Part shown: in pieces, positions 1 through 9,206 of the stretch | How the letters are laid out: every line of letters begins with the position of its first letter | Position numbering within the stretch: the first letter of the stretch is position 1 | NCBI GenBank assembly: GCA_902489645.1 | Contig: CABUAW010000040.1 | Coordinates: forward strand, 1 to 24,310 | Direction: 5' to 3' | Length of the DNA: 24,310 nt | DNA from: an uncultured Lachnospiraceae bacterium | Lineage (GTDB): Bacteria > Bacillota > Clostridia > Lachnospirales > Lachnospiraceae | Position numbers and translations under genes: made by a program | Notes under the pieces: generated by a model | Databases searched by the model: none | Told to the model about the DNA's origin: nothing | The model's input: only the letters and a program-made list of their open reading frames with translations

Positions 1-1865
1 TTGTCCAGAATCCGCAGCATATTTAAAGCGCCCTGAATTTCCACCGTATCGAAAAATCCGGAAGAGGTTTCGCCCACTGCCGGAATCCCCATGCCTTTAA
101 GCACCCGCACATAATCTTCCGTCCAGTTTTTAACTGTCCGCAATAAGATAACAATATCGCCGTAATCTGCTTTGCGGTATGTTCCTGCTTCCGCATCCAT
201 CACCCACAACCCGGTCTTATCATTCACCAATTCCCGGATTCGAAGTCCCACGGCCCACGCCTCCGCTTCCCGCTTTGTCATCTCCGGGTCATTTCCATGT
301 TCTACCATAAGACACTCGGCCGTCCTGGAAATCCTCTGTTCCGTTTCCGGGTAATCCAATCCCGGATAAAGGGCCGCATCCGCATCATATGCCATACCGC
401 AGATATCCGGCGTCATCAGCGCTTCAAAAATCCGGTTGACACCTTCAAGCACACAGGCCCGGCTCCGGAAATTTTTGTGAAGGTCGATTCTCTGATGCCT
501 GCCTTCATCCTTCGTATAGGTTTGATACTTTCCGAGAAAAATCTCCGGCTCTGCCATACGAAAACGATAAATACTCTGTTTGACATCGCCCACCATAAAC
601 AGGTTCGGCTGCCCCTCCCGTTCCCTGGAAATACTGTTTAGAAGTGTCTCCTGAACCTGATTGCTGTCCTGATATTCATCGCACATAATTTCTTCAAACT
701 GCTCACTATATCCCCTGGCCACAGCCGTCGGTTCATGGCTGGCATCCAGTAATATATTTAATGCAAAATGTTCCTGGTCATTAAAATCAATTAAATTTCT
801 CTGTCTCTTTTCCTCCCGAAACCTGCGGGAAAATTCTTCCGTCAGCCGAATCAATACGGTAAGGCTCGGCAAAATCCGTTGTTCTTTTGAAATCAGTTCC
901 GCCAGACTTTCTGAAAAATAATTCTTTTTAAGCCATCCGAACAAATCCTTGGCTTCCTGACGAAGCTCCTTGACCATATCCGTCACCGCCGGATTCGCCT
1001 CCGGCTGCTTTTTCCTCGACAACTGTTTCCACGCCATGCTCTGAACATGGTCATAAAGCTCTTTATAAGTTTTACACCGAAGCATCTCTTCCGTCTGTTC
1101 CAAATCCGACAAAAGCATCGGCTCATACAAGGCCGGTCCGCCAATACCGGTACTCATCTCCAGCGCTGTTTTTAAAATTCCGGCCATCTCATCAAGAATA
1201 CGCGCGCTTTCTTCCATGACGAGCCGGACAACCGGACTGTGTTCAAAGTCCCCGTCCATGGCCCCCGGATTCATAAGTAATGAATTTTCAAGCCATTCCT
1301 CCGGCCAGGGATAACTTTGAGAAAAATCATAAATCCTTAAAATCCAGTCTGTCAGTCCTTTATCCAGCTTACCAATCGAATAGGTTTGAGAAAAAGCAAT
1401 AAATTCCGGCGTCTTTTCGGAATAACAATCTTCGAGAAGCTGCTCCGCCACATCCTGTTTCAGCAAGGTCATTTCCTGTGGGTCCCCAACCCGAAAGCCG
1501 GGGTCCAGTCCAATGCTGTCAAAATGCTCCCGAAGTACGCTCATGCAAAAACTGTCGATTGTGGTAATCATCGCCGAGGGGAGAAGATTTTTTTGTTTCT
1601 GCAGGTGGGAATTTTCCGGTTCCTCTGAAAGCCTTGCGTCCACAGCCGCCATCACCCGTTCCCGCATTTCTGCCGCTGCGGCCTTTGTAAATGTCACCAC
1701 AAGCAATTGGTCAATATCCGTCGGATGGGTGGTATCCGTGATTTTCTGAATAATACGTTCTACAAGAACCGCCGTCTTTCCCGAACCCGCCGCGGCCGAA
1801 ACAAGAAGACTTCGATTCCGCAGACCTATGACCTGCCGTTGTTCTTCGGTCCATGATTTTCCCAC
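1..1865 (-). CDS. addA: ATP-dependent helicase/nuclease subunit A, AddA (partial, C-terminus beyond the left edge)
   Basis: Helicase and nuclease subunit of the AddAB double-strand-break resection complex, the Firmicutes counterpart of RecBCD. The visible 621 codons hold the UvrD/Rep superfamily 1 core: Q-motif region EEQRQVI at residues 7-13, Walker A AAAGSGKT at 24-31, motif Ia VVTFTKAAAAEMRERV, TIDSFC, Walker B/DExx box as CDEYQD (about base 690), then VGDVKQSIYRFR. The C-terminal RecB-type nuclease domain lies outside the window. I start it at a GTG at 1865 because AGGAGGTGA sits 6 bases upstream; no in-frame ATG is as well placed. It overlaps the 3' end of addB by 40 bases, so the two are probably translationally coupled. 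Family assignment is certain; completeness of the gene cannot be judged. Confidence 0.95.
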   Translation of the reverse strand, partial: MGKSWTEEQRQVIGLRNRSLLVSAAAGSGKTAVLVERIIQKITDTTHPTDIDQLLVVTFTKAAAAEMRERVMAAVDARLSEEPENSHLQKQKNLLPSAMITTIDSFCMSVLREHFDSIGLDPGFRVGDPQEMTLLKQDVAEQLLEDCYSEKTPEFIAFSQTYSIGKLDKGLTDWILRIYDFSQSYPWPEEWLENSLLMNPGAMDGDFEHSPVVRLVMEESARILDEMAGILKTALEMSTGIGGPALYEPMLLSDLEQTEEMLRCKTYKELYDHVQSMAWKQLSRKKQPEANPAVTDMVKELRQEAKDLFGWLKKNYFSESLAELISKEQRILPSLTVLIRLTEEFSRRFREEKRQRNLIDFNDQEHFALNILLDASHEPTAVARGYSEQFEEIMCDEYQDSNQVQETLLNSISREREGQPNLFMVGDVKQSIYRFRMAEPEIFLGKYQTYTKDEGRHQRIDLHKNFRSRACVLEGVNRIFEALMTPDICGMAYDADAALYPGLDYPETEQRISRTAECLMVEHGNDPEMTKREAEAWAVGLRIRELVNDKTGLWVMDAEAGTYRKADYGDIVILLRTVKNWTEDYVRVLKGMGIPAVGETSSGFFDTVEIQGALNMLRILD

Positions 1866-4800
1866 GTTTCTTTCACCTCCTCATAAATACGCTGCCATAC
1901 CTCGTCGGCTGACAGGTGCATCAGACGATGGTATTCACAGCCTTCCAATTGCTCGTCAAACCGGCAAATCCCTTTGTAACTGCAATAATCGCAGGCCGTC
2001 TGTTTCTTACTTCCTTTCATTAATAAATATGGATTTTTTGATATATCTCCGGCCATCCAGCCGGCCGCCAACTGTTCAATTCTTCGATGAACAAGAAACC
2101 CAAGCTCATCGAACTGCTCTTTACTGGCAATACTGGATGTTTTTGAAAAACTGCCGTCTTTTTTCAAACTCACCGGAAGCACCTGGGGCGCTTCGGAAAG
2201 CCTTTTGTCCATCCAGGCCACTACCTGGGGCTCGTCATTAACCAGACCGTCCAATTTCAGCATCGAAGCAAGCTGGTTTTCCAATTCCTCACTGCTGTCC
2301 GGCATTTCCTCCAGCACCGGGTCCTGCATGTGATAATAAAACATTCCCGCCTTTACAACCGGTTTTTCCGGGTGCTTTGCGCCCTCAATTTTTGCAATGG
2401 ACTCCAGGTACACAACCAATTGAAGCGACAATCCGTAAAAAATCTCGGTCAGGTCAAATTCCTTCTGACCGGACTTATAATCGACAATCCGTACTGCCCG
2501 CGCTTCTTCTCCGTCATAAATATCATAACGGTCCACAGTCCCAATCAAATGCACTCTGTCGCCCACGGAAAATTTCGTCTCGAATCCGGCGGGTACAAAC
2601 TCGCCTTTACAAATCTGTTTTTGTATCGTCCAGGCCGTCCGTTTGGCCATACGAACCAACTGTTCCAGATAATGGCTGTAACGGGCATTTTCCAAAAACA
2701 GGGCGGAACCGTATGCCATCCCCGTTTCCCGGACACAACGCTCCATCGTATCATCTCTGAAATCATCGGGCATCGTATGCCAGTCATAAACGCTTTCCTC
2801 TACGGCCTTTGAAAACCGTTCCATGGCCTGATGAAGAATATTGCCCAAATCCGGCGGCAAAAGCTTTGCCGTCTTACGTTCCTCCAGGTGAAGCCCTGCA
2901 CTCAAAAAATGAGCATAAGCGCAGGCCGCATATTTTTCTAATGTCGTAATGCTGGCCCTCGGCCGCTCGCCATACAGCGCCTTAATTATCCGCGAAGACA
3001 GTGGGCTCATATGCCGCGTATTAAATAGCTCCGACATCCAACCCGCCAACTTTTCCTTTGCCCCGTCGTGTTCTGAAAACCAGGCAAAAAGTGTCTGCCA
3101 CAATTCGTTCCGAAGCTCCGGCTTCTTTAACCCCTCCAACAGAAAATAGCCGCCCTCCTGCATGCCGGTCAATACCCGCCCTTCATCCCATGGTCTCGGC
3201 ATTACCGGTTTTAAATCCGGGAACAGCAGATACACGTCATTCAACAATGTCGATGGACGGACAGACTTTCCGCTGCCGTCCAACTGGGCATAGGTCAGAA
3301 TCAGCCGCTGCTCCGGTTTCGTCATAGCCGTATAAATGTAAAATTTTTCACGGAAATTATTTTGTTTTCCTGTCGGTGCAAGTTCTATCGGACACGAAAC
3401 CAAAACTTCCTTTTCCCTGTCGGTAATCAGGCCTCCGGCGGCCACGGGCGTCGGAAGCACCCCATCGTTGCATCCCAGGATAAACACGACCTTAACGTCG
3501 CCAAGCCGGGTTCTTTTTAAATCGCCCAAAACCACCTGGTCCAGGGTCGGAGGAATGACACCCACCTGGATTTCCGCAAATCCGGCTTCCAATATTTCCA
3601 TATATTCTTTTAAAGAAACCTTCTCGTCCGCCAAAATCTGCTCACATTTCGCCAAAAGCTCTTCCACAGCTTCATAAACCTGGGCATACTCCTGCTCCCG
3701 GACAAAATCGCCAGCTTCATGGAAGCCCTCGCCATAAGCCGCAAGCTGCTCCTCGCCGCCGATTTCCCGGATAAAGTTTCTCAGAGCCCGCGTATAATCG
3801 CCCACCGTCCCCGGCCGGCTCATGTCGAACAAGGGCTCCAATTCACCAAGAACCTTTTCCCGGATTTCATTAATTATGACAAAATCCTCCGCTCCAAAAT
3901 CCCGATACCGTTTGATAAACTTCTCGCTCCACCGTTTTCGTCCCCGGATTCCCGTCGCTAAAAGGTAATTATCCAATATGTCCGCCTGTGACGCATCAAT
4001 GAGTGAATATCCGGAACGCAGGTAACGAAAAACGCTTTCATAGGAAAAATCCTTAAGTATCACATCCATACTGCTGCGGAGCATCTCCACAAAACTGTTC
4101 TCCGAAAGACTGGTCTTATCATCAATAAAAAGCGGAATTCCCATCCCGTCAAACTGGCGCCTGGACGCCTCCCGGTAACGGCTCACATCTCCTGTAATCA
4201 ATGCAAAATCTTTATAAGACATGCCGTCCTCCATCACCATCCGTCGGATTTCACAGGCAGCAAACCGGACCTCCTCCACCGGATAACTGAGCGTATAAAC
4301 CTGCAGATGCTCCGGCGTACCCGTCCATGGGCGAAACCGTTGAAACCGGAATAAATGCCGTTCCAGAAAAGCCAAATCCGGCGGGACAAGCGAAACTCCG
4401 GCCTTTGCCGTTATCCCGGCGTTTTCGTCCCCATTCAATAAAATATCCGGCGCTTTCTCCACATCCAGCCGGATACACATTTTATTTAGCTTCCACAGGG
4501 TTTCCTTGGTTAGATAAAACAACTGATATTCCTGCCCCAACTCATAGGGTTTGTCGTGAACATCAATGCTCAGTCCAATCACCAGACGCTTGCACAGAAG
4601 CATCAGTTTTTCCAGAAGACTGTACTGTGACGGAGTAAAACCGGTAAAATTATCAATGTACATGACGCTGTCCCTGATTATCCCTGAGTCCGGAATCCTA
4701 CGGGCCAGAACTTCCAAAAGCTCTTCGGAAGTCATATAAGTATCCGACATATATTCTTTAAAAGCGTCATATAATATCTGAATATCGCCAAGCTTTTTCC

Positions 4801-5257
4801 CAAGCATGGTATGCTCCCCGACCTGCTTCCTGCTCTCTGAAAGCGCACCGGACTGGACACTGTACTGAAACAGCTCGGAAAGCATGGATTTGGCCTGGCC
4901 GACAAAACCGTTTTTCCCCACACTGGCCGCAAAGGCCTCAAACTCATTTTTATGCTCGGACAGAAGCCTTCGGATAACCATGCTTTTGCCCGTATCCTCC
5001 AGAATCGTTTTCTGGATACCGCCAAGTTCATCAAAAACCCGATAAGCCAGCCGCGGAAAACTGACGATATCCACATTCATAACGCCATGTCCCGGATGCA
5101 GTCCGGCCATCTTCATCTGGGTCTGCATCGTATACTGTTCCGGCACAACCAGATAGAAATTCTGCTCCGGCGCGGCCATCGATTCTTCAATTAATTTCCG
5201 GTACATTATTTCTGAACGGCAGGTTCCGGCTCCGCCAATAACCATCTGAAGTGACAT
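1826..5257 (-). CDS. addB: ATP-dependent helicase/nuclease subunit B, AddB
   Basis: Second subunit of AddAB, with an inactive helicase fold and an active 3' nuclease domain that carries a 4Fe-4S cluster. The 1143-residue length is normal for AddB. The iron-sulfur ligands are clear: Cys779 and the C-terminal trio Cys1089, Cys1092, Cys1098, with the CxxC-x5-C spacing known from Bacillus AddB. The RecB-type nuclease residues are His809, Asp909, Asp926-Tyr-Lys928 (IVDYKSG) and Gln946. The amino terminus is odd: where AddB normally has a Walker A (GxxGxGK[ST]), residues 8-15 read GGAGTCRS, losing the Gly and replacing Lys by Arg. The start ATG follows AAAGGGG by 7 bases. It is the first gene of an addBA operon, with addA overlapping its end. 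Family certainty is high. Confidence 0.96.
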   Translation of the reverse strand: MSLQMVIGGAGTCRSEIMYRKLIEESMAAPEQNFYLVVPEQYTMQTQMKMAGLHPGHGVMNVDIVSFPRLAYRVFDELGGIQKTILEDTGKSMVIRRLLSEHKNEFEAFAASVGKNGFVGQAKSMLSELFQYSVQSGALSESRKQVGEHTMLGKKLGDIQILYDAFKEYMSDTYMTSEELLEVLARRIPDSGIIRDSVMYIDNFTGFTPSQYSLLEKLMLLCKRLVIGLSIDVHDKPYELGQEYQLFYLTKETLWKLNKMCIRLDVEKAPDILLNGDENAGITAKAGVSLVPPDLAFLERHLFRFQRFRPWTGTPEHLQVYTLSYPVEEVRFAACEIRRMVMEDGMSYKDFALITGDVSRYREASRRQFDGMGIPLFIDDKTSLSENSFVEMLRSSMDVILKDFSYESVFRYLRSGYSLIDASQADILDNYLLATGIRGRKRWSEKFIKRYRDFGAEDFVIINEIREKVLGELEPLFDMSRPGTVGDYTRALRNFIREIGGEEQLAAYGEGFHEAGDFVREQEYAQVYEAVEELLAKCEQILADEKVSLKEYMEILEAGFAEIQVGVIPPTLDQVVLGDLKRTRLGDVKVVFILGCNDGVLPTPVAAGGLITDREKEVLVSCPIELAPTGKQNNFREKFYIYTAMTKPEQRLILTYAQLDGSGKSVRPSTLLNDVYLLFPDLKPVMPRPWDEGRVLTGMQEGGYFLLEGLKKPELRNELWQTLFAWFSEHDGAKEKLAGWMSELFNTRHMSPLSSRIIKALYGERPRASITTLEKYAACAYAHFLSAGLHLEERKTAKLLPPDLGNILHQAMERFSKAVEESVYDWHTMPDDFRDDTMERCVRETGMAYGSALFLENARYSHYLEQLVRMAKRTAWTIQKQICKGEFVPAGFETKFSVGDRVHLIGTVDRYDIYDGEEARAVRIVDYKSGQKEFDLTEIFYGLSLQLVVYLESIAKIEGAKHPEKPVVKAGMFYYHMQDPVLEEMPDSSEELENQLASMLKLDGLVNDEPQVVAWMDKRLSEAPQVLPVSLKKDGSFSKTSSIASKEQFDELGFLVHRRIEQLAAGWMAGDISKNPYLLMKGSKKQTACDYCSYKGICRFDEQLEGCEYHRLMHLSADEVWQRIYEEVKETWENHGPKNNGRS

Positions 5258-5283
5258 TTCATGACCCCTTTCTACTGTTACTT

Positions 5284-5312
5284 ATCATAGCACATTTTTT
5301 ATGTACCTTCCA
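5284..5312 (-). promoter_or_regulatory. Likely sigma-A promoter of addBA
   Basis: On the minus strand TATGAT (5284-5289) is preceded by TGC, an extended -10, with a weak -35 TGGAAG (5307-5312) 17 bases upstream. The predicted start falls just before the addB Shine-Dalgarno site, giving a short leader. Prediction by eye only. Confidence 0.5.
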
Positions 5313-5384
5313 CACCCATTCGAGAGTCATATTCCATCGCTCCTTTGCATAGGTTATATTAAAGTATTCTGAAGGAGGCCGATT

Positions 5385-5822
5385 ATGGGTTCAAAAACAC
5401 GCATTATTATTCTTCAAATGAAGGAAATCATCTACACCCTTGTTTTTGTCGTGTTAGCCCTGCTGATGATTTTCCTGTTTATTTATATGTTTTTTCTAAA
5501 GAATGACACAAAATCCAGTGAGCCGGCATCCGCACCTACATATACTCCGGGCGTCTATACCACCTCCATTGTTCTTGGAGACCACCCGGTCAGCCTTCAG
5601 GTGAATGTAGACGCCGACCATATCAACAGTATCACGGCCGCCCCGCTGGAAGAAAGCGTTACGGCCATGTACCCTCTGCTGGAATCCTGCCTTGAAGATA
5701 TCAGTTCTCAGCTCATTGCAGGAATCCCCATCGGCGAAGTCACCTATGACGATTCAAGTCAATACACCGCTTCTATCCTGCTGAATGCAATTTCCGCCGC
5801 GCTGGATAAGGCGGCCAAATAA
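5385..5822 (+). CDS. Membrane-anchored protein with FMN-binding-domain-like fold, function unknown
   Basis: 145 residues. One transmembrane segment (about 15-38) with a positively charged amino end predicts a short cytoplasmic tail and an extracytoplasmic domain; there is no lipobox. The outer domain (about 53-143) follows the pattern of FMN_bind (PF04205) domains: PGVYTTSIVLG, then VNVDADHINSI, a central helix, and a final helix ILLNAISAALDKA. The flavin-attachment signature of that family (SGATxTS-like) is not present; the corresponding place reads DSSQYTAS (123-130). It may therefore not bind flavin covalently, or it may belong to a related family. A good Shine-Dalgarno (GGAGG) lies 6 bases upstream. 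It is a single-gene unit, divergent from addB and convergent with the DUF4340 gene. Reality of the gene is likely; function is not known. Confidence 0.75.
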   Translation: MGSKTRIIILQMKEIIYTLVFVVLALLMIFLFIYMFFLKNDTKSSEPASAPTYTPGVYTTSIVLGDHPVSLQVNVDADHINSITAAPLEESVTAMYPLLESCLEDISSQLIAGIPIGEVTYDDSSQYTASILLNAISAALDKAAK

Positions 5823-5842
5823 AACCGGCGCCTGATGCGCAG

Positions 5843-5894
5843 AAAAAAAGGCCTTCGGATACAGTCTGTCACAACTGTTCCGAAGGTCTTTTTT
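5843..5894. terminator. Bidirectional intrinsic terminator
   Basis: Inverted repeat with left arm 5844-5859 (AAAAAAGGCCTTCGGA) and right arm 5879-5894 (TCCGAAGGTCTTTTTT). A-tract and T-tract flank the GC-rich stem, so it can terminate both the plus-strand gene ending at 5822 and the minus-strand cassette ending at 5903. Confidence 0.9.
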
Positions 5895-5902
5895 ATTGGT
5901 TT

Positions 5903-6865
5903 TTACTCTTCAGCCGTATCGAGCTGAAGCTCCTCCAAGGTCAAAGACTCCATAGCCTCGCCTATGGATGCGTCAATCAAATAAACCATGTCCGAACCGG
6001 AAATCCGGGCATAAGAATATGTATCTTCAGTATTTCCAATTTCCAGAACAAAGGCTTCTTCGTCCTCCCCGTAGATTACCGTAACACGAAGCGACGGTTC
6101 ATCCAGACCATACGCCGCAAGCGCGGTCTCATCCGCATGATAATTGACGCAGTCGCTCCAGACGAGTCCTGTAATATAAGACATAAAATTTTCGGTAAGC
6201 GACGTGTCAACCGCCGTGTATTCATTTTCCTGTTTTAAGAACCATACCTCATCATCATCGTCATCATTTGGAGTATATACCAACGCCATCTGACAATCAG
6301 CGCCTTCAATGGTAAATTGTTGTATTTCCGTCATATCCGGCAGCGTTTCTTTCTGTACCAGAGTATACAGGTCGCTGGAAAAGCTTTCCGGCACAGAGCT
6401 GTCTACCAGATAGACATTACCGTCGCCGATTGACAGATAATATTCTCCGCCCATACTGGTCTCATTACCAATCAGAATTTCATACGTCTCCGTCTCGTCC
6501 ACTGTAATGATATAAGCCGGTGCGTCCAAACCGTATTCAGACATATCCGTCACCGCTTCAATCGTTTTAGAAGACGTTATTTCGTTGAGAGCGCTGAGTA
6601 CCAGCTCCAATGCCGCCGTATTTACCGGAAATTCACTGTCTTTAGCATACGTCCATCCGTCCTCTGAACGCATAAATTCAAGCTGTTCTCCTTCGATGGT
6701 CCATGAGATTTCCGTTACATCCCCACTGTCTATGGATAGAATCACCGTACCCTCTTCCTCTTCATCGTCCAAATCGTCCGGATTTAATCGAAGGCATATC
6801 GATGTTACACCGGTAAGCACAATAAGAACAGCCAGTAAAAAAATCAGCTTTTTCCCCCGTTTCAT
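5903..6865 (-). CDS. DUF4340 domain-containing envelope protein of the GldG-type ABC system
   Basis: 320 residues with an N-terminal membrane anchor (about 6-24; the Cys at 24 is not in a lipobox) and an extracytoplasmic part made of two similar halves, about 47-160 and 178-305. Each half has an YGLD-x-P motif (111-116 and 252-257) followed by an (L/I)xIGN strand and YLxx(S/A/D)S near its end (YLVDSS, YLIDAS). This matches DUF4340, whose genes regularly sit beside GldG-like ABC auxiliary proteins; the molecular role is unknown. Acidic clusters (DDLDDEEEE at 30-38, DDDDDE at 201-206) are striking and could bind cations, but this is a guess. The ATG overlaps the GldG stop as ATGA, with GGAGG upstream, so it is the last gene of the cassette. 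Confidence 0.85.
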   Translation of the reverse strand: MKRGKKLIFLLAVLIVLTGVTSICLRLNPDDLDDEEEEGTVILSIDSGDVTEISWTIEGEQLEFMRSEDGWTYAKDSEFPVNTAALELVLSALNEITSSKTIEAVTDMSEYGLDAPAYIITVDETETYEILIGNETSMGGEYYLSIGDGNVYLVDSSVPESFSSDLYTLVQKETLPDMTEIQQFTIEGADCQMALVYTPNDDDDDEVWFLKQENEYTAVDTSLTENFMSYITGLVWSDCVNYHADETALAAYGLDEPSLRVTVIYGEDEEAFVLEIGNTEDTYSYARISGSDMVYLIDASIGEAMESLTLEELQLDTAEE

Positions 6866-8343
6866 CTATGTTTCCTCCTTCGCCAAATGCAAATTCCAAT
6901 CCCCAGATAGCATACAGGGATGATGCCTACCATCACCATTGTCAGCATGGAGGCCGCTGCGCTGTTCATCGTAAGATATTCATAGCTCATATTTTTAGCA
7001 TGAATCGAAATACTTTCCTCTTTATCGCACATCCAGTTCAAACAATTAAGAAAGAAATCCTGATTCCCGCCGGATACCTGAACATTCGTCTGTTCGTCCA
7101 GCAGGGCTGCGGAGCTTACCCACACAATCTGAGTCTCGGCTTCATTTTCCTCGTCATCCGCTTCCAGTGTTTCCGTCACAGCGACGGCCACAGCAAAAGG
7201 TCCGTCAATATCCCCGTCCTCTTTTTCATAAGTTGTCAGAGCGTAGCCTGCAGCCTTTGAAAACGCCGAAGTCGATGTCGTCAGAAGTTCCGTAACACTT
7301 ACGCCGTCCCGTGATTCAGACACAGTCAATCCCTGTGCAATTGGCAGAAGCACGTAATAACCGCTGTTTGATAAAGGATTTGTAATCGTATGCGACGCCA
7401 TATCCGGAAGCAGACAATACGGCATACCCAATCCATACTTACTCTGGTCTGTTTCAATAATAATACCATCGACGGCAGATACGCCATAATATGTCATCAC
7501 TTCCATGAGATTCATAAATTGCGTATCCTCCTGCGGCGGGTCAGTAATCAATATCATATGACCGCCCTCCTGAAGATAAGCTAAAAGTATTTCCTTTTCT
7601 TCAGATGATATGTCGCTCTGCGGCGCATAGATAAAGACCGCATCCGCATCTTCCGGCACCGAATCGGAGGCCAGGAGCGATAATTCCTCCAAATCAATAT
7701 TTTCTTTGCTGACAGCCGACTCAAATGTCGAAGCAAGCTCCGATTCACCATGCCCTGTCAGCGCATACACCTTCGGCAATGCGTCGCTGACTACATAGTC
7801 GACAGCGCTGGTCAGCGCGCTTTCACCGGCAAAATTCACATCATAAGTATAGGTCGTATAATAATTACTGTAATCATATTCGTAAATATCACTATAGCTG
7901 ACATAGGTATAACGCTGTTCAGATTCCACGATTAGGCTGTTATTATAAACGCCGTCGGATACATACTGCTGAATAAACGTCGGATACACATCCGGATCCT
8001 TCTTTACCACATGAATATGACTGCTCATGGATTCATATCTTCCAAGCAGAGTTTCCAGCGTCGTGTCTTCCTGTCCGCTTTGAACAATCCAATAAACGGT
8101 TATATCCTCTTTCAGATTGTTCACGATATTTTCTGTCTGTTCTGAAATGGAAAACAATTGATTCGCCGTCGTGTCAAACCTGGTTATACTGTCCGGAAGT
8201 ACATTCACCAGCACGTTGACAACAATGACAATCGCCAGAACAAGCAGTACAGCAAAAACACTGTATCCGCCGACGCGAAACGTCCGTGTTTTCAGTGAAG
8301 CTTTGATATTCTCAGGTTTCAATTGGAAACTTGGTTTTCTCAT
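6862..8343 (-). CDS. GldG-like ABC transporter auxiliary protein
   Basis: 493 residues: membrane segment at about 27-48, a large outer domain, and a second membrane segment near the C-terminus (about 462-484) followed by a basic tail RRRKHR. The sequence after the first segment (RFDTTANQLFSISEQT, then a strand ending VYWIV) and ALTGHGE at about 194-200 are hallmarks of the GldG / ABC_transp_aux family. In Flavobacteria GldG works with the ATPase GldA and permease GldF in gliding; in Clostridia, which do not glide this way, the exported substrate is unknown. Residues 145-167 contain ten tyrosines. It overlaps the permease stop as ATGA, with GGAGGTGGA before the ATG, so coupling to the permease is likely. 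Family is confident, function is not. Confidence 0.9.
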   Translation of the reverse strand: MRKPSFQLKPENIKASLKTRTFRVGGYSVFAVLLVLAIVIVVNVLVNVLPDSITRFDTTANQLFSISEQTENIVNNLKEDITVYWIVQSGQEDTTLETLLGRYESMSSHIHVVKKDPDVYPTFIQQYVSDGVYNNSLIVESEQRYTYVSYSDIYEYDYSNYYTTYTYDVNFAGESALTSAVDYVVSDALPKVYALTGHGESELASTFESAVSKENIDLEELSLLASDSVPEDADAVFIYAPQSDISSEEKEILLAYLQEGGHMILITDPPQEDTQFMNLMEVMTYYGVSAVDGIIIETDQSKYGLGMPYCLLPDMASHTITNPLSNSGYYVLLPIAQGLTVSESRDGVSVTELLTTSTSAFSKAAGYALTTYEKEDGDIDGPFAVAVAVTETLEADDEENEAETQIVWVSSAALLDEQTNVQVSGGNQDFFLNCLNWMCDKEESISIHAKNMSYEYLTMNSAAASMLTMVMVGIIPVCYLGIGICIWRRRKHR

Positions 8344-9206
8344 TCACTCCACCTCCGTTTCTCCATAGACTGAACGCTTAAAAACAGGAACAATCCGATG
8401 ACAGTTATAAAATAAACAATCGATGTCAAATCAAAAATGCCATCTACAAATTTATAAAACCGTTCAAAGAGGGACAATTGTTCCATGATATTGGAAAATA
8501 ATCCCTCAAAGCTGCTGCTGTTCAAAATATAGCAAACCAATAGTATTCCCTCAAAAATCAGCCCTGTGATTATTGCCATAAAAGTGTTTTTCGTCATCAT
8601 CCGAAAAACAACGGCTAAAACCAATATCAAAACCGTACAGGCCAGAAAAGAAGCAAAGGCGGTCGTTGAAACATAGGCGGCCAGACTGGCTATAAAATAA
8701 TTAAGCAGCATAACGACAAAGCAAATCCCGGCCGCCACCGCCTGACTTTCCGTAATTGAGGACACAAACACACCGACGGCAATCAGAGCGGCCCCCAGGA
8801 AAAAGAAGCCGCAGATGGCGCTGTAAGACGCCGGCAGATAAACATTACCAAAGGCCGATAAAATTATCGGATAAATTGACATAATCCCTATTGGAATCAG
8901 AAAAGCGACAAGAAGCGCCGCATATTTTCCCAAAATGACCTTCGTCATAGAAATTGGCAGAGAATACAAAAGCTGCTCCGTCTTTTGCTTTCGTTCCTCC
9001 GCAATAACCCTCATGGTCAGAATCGGAACAATAATGAGAAACACAAAAGACGCATTACTCAGTACATACTCAAAATTTGTCATCAATGCCTGCAAATTTA
9101 TAACCATCGTATAGATTCCGGTAAAAAATAACAAAAAGGCTCCGAATACATACCCGGATACGCTGCTAAAATAAGATGACAATTCATGGTAAAATACGGC
9201 TCTCAT
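8340..9206 (-). CDS. ABC-2 type permease (GldF-like)
   Basis: Integral membrane subunit of the ABC complex, 288 residues, with about eight hydrophobic segments (roughly 17-38, 50-66, 95-117, 128-149, 155-175, 182-203, 208-228, 260-278). The cytoplasmic motif RVIAEERKQKTEQLLYSLPI (66-85) is typical of GldF/ABC-2 permeases and likely contacts the ATPase. The start is the ATG at 9206, because AGGTGG lies 6 bases before it; an upstream in-frame GTG at 9221 overlaps that site and is rejected. It overlaps the ATPase gene by 23 bases and the GldG gene by 4, so the subunits are probably made in coupled fashion. The substrate is unknown. Confidence 0.9.
   Translation of the reverse strand: MRAVFYHELSSYFSSVSGYVFGAFLLFFTGIYTMVINLQALMTNFEYVLSNASFVFLIIVPILTMRVIAEERKQKTEQLLYSLPISMTKVILGKYAALLVAFLIPIGIMSIYPIILSAFGNVYLPASYSAICGFFFLGAALIAVGVFVSSITESQAVAAGICFVVMLLNYFIASLAAYVSTTAFASFLACTVLILVLAVVFRMMTKNTFMAIITGLIFEGILLVCYILNSSSFEGLFSNIMEQLSLFERFYKFVDGIFDLTSIVYFITVIGLFLFLSVQSMEKRRWSE

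Noticed and set aside
2330..2812. A 160-codon open frame opposite addB
   Set aside because: It is antisense to the AddB nuclease domain, which has intact catalytic residues; no start signal or family features.
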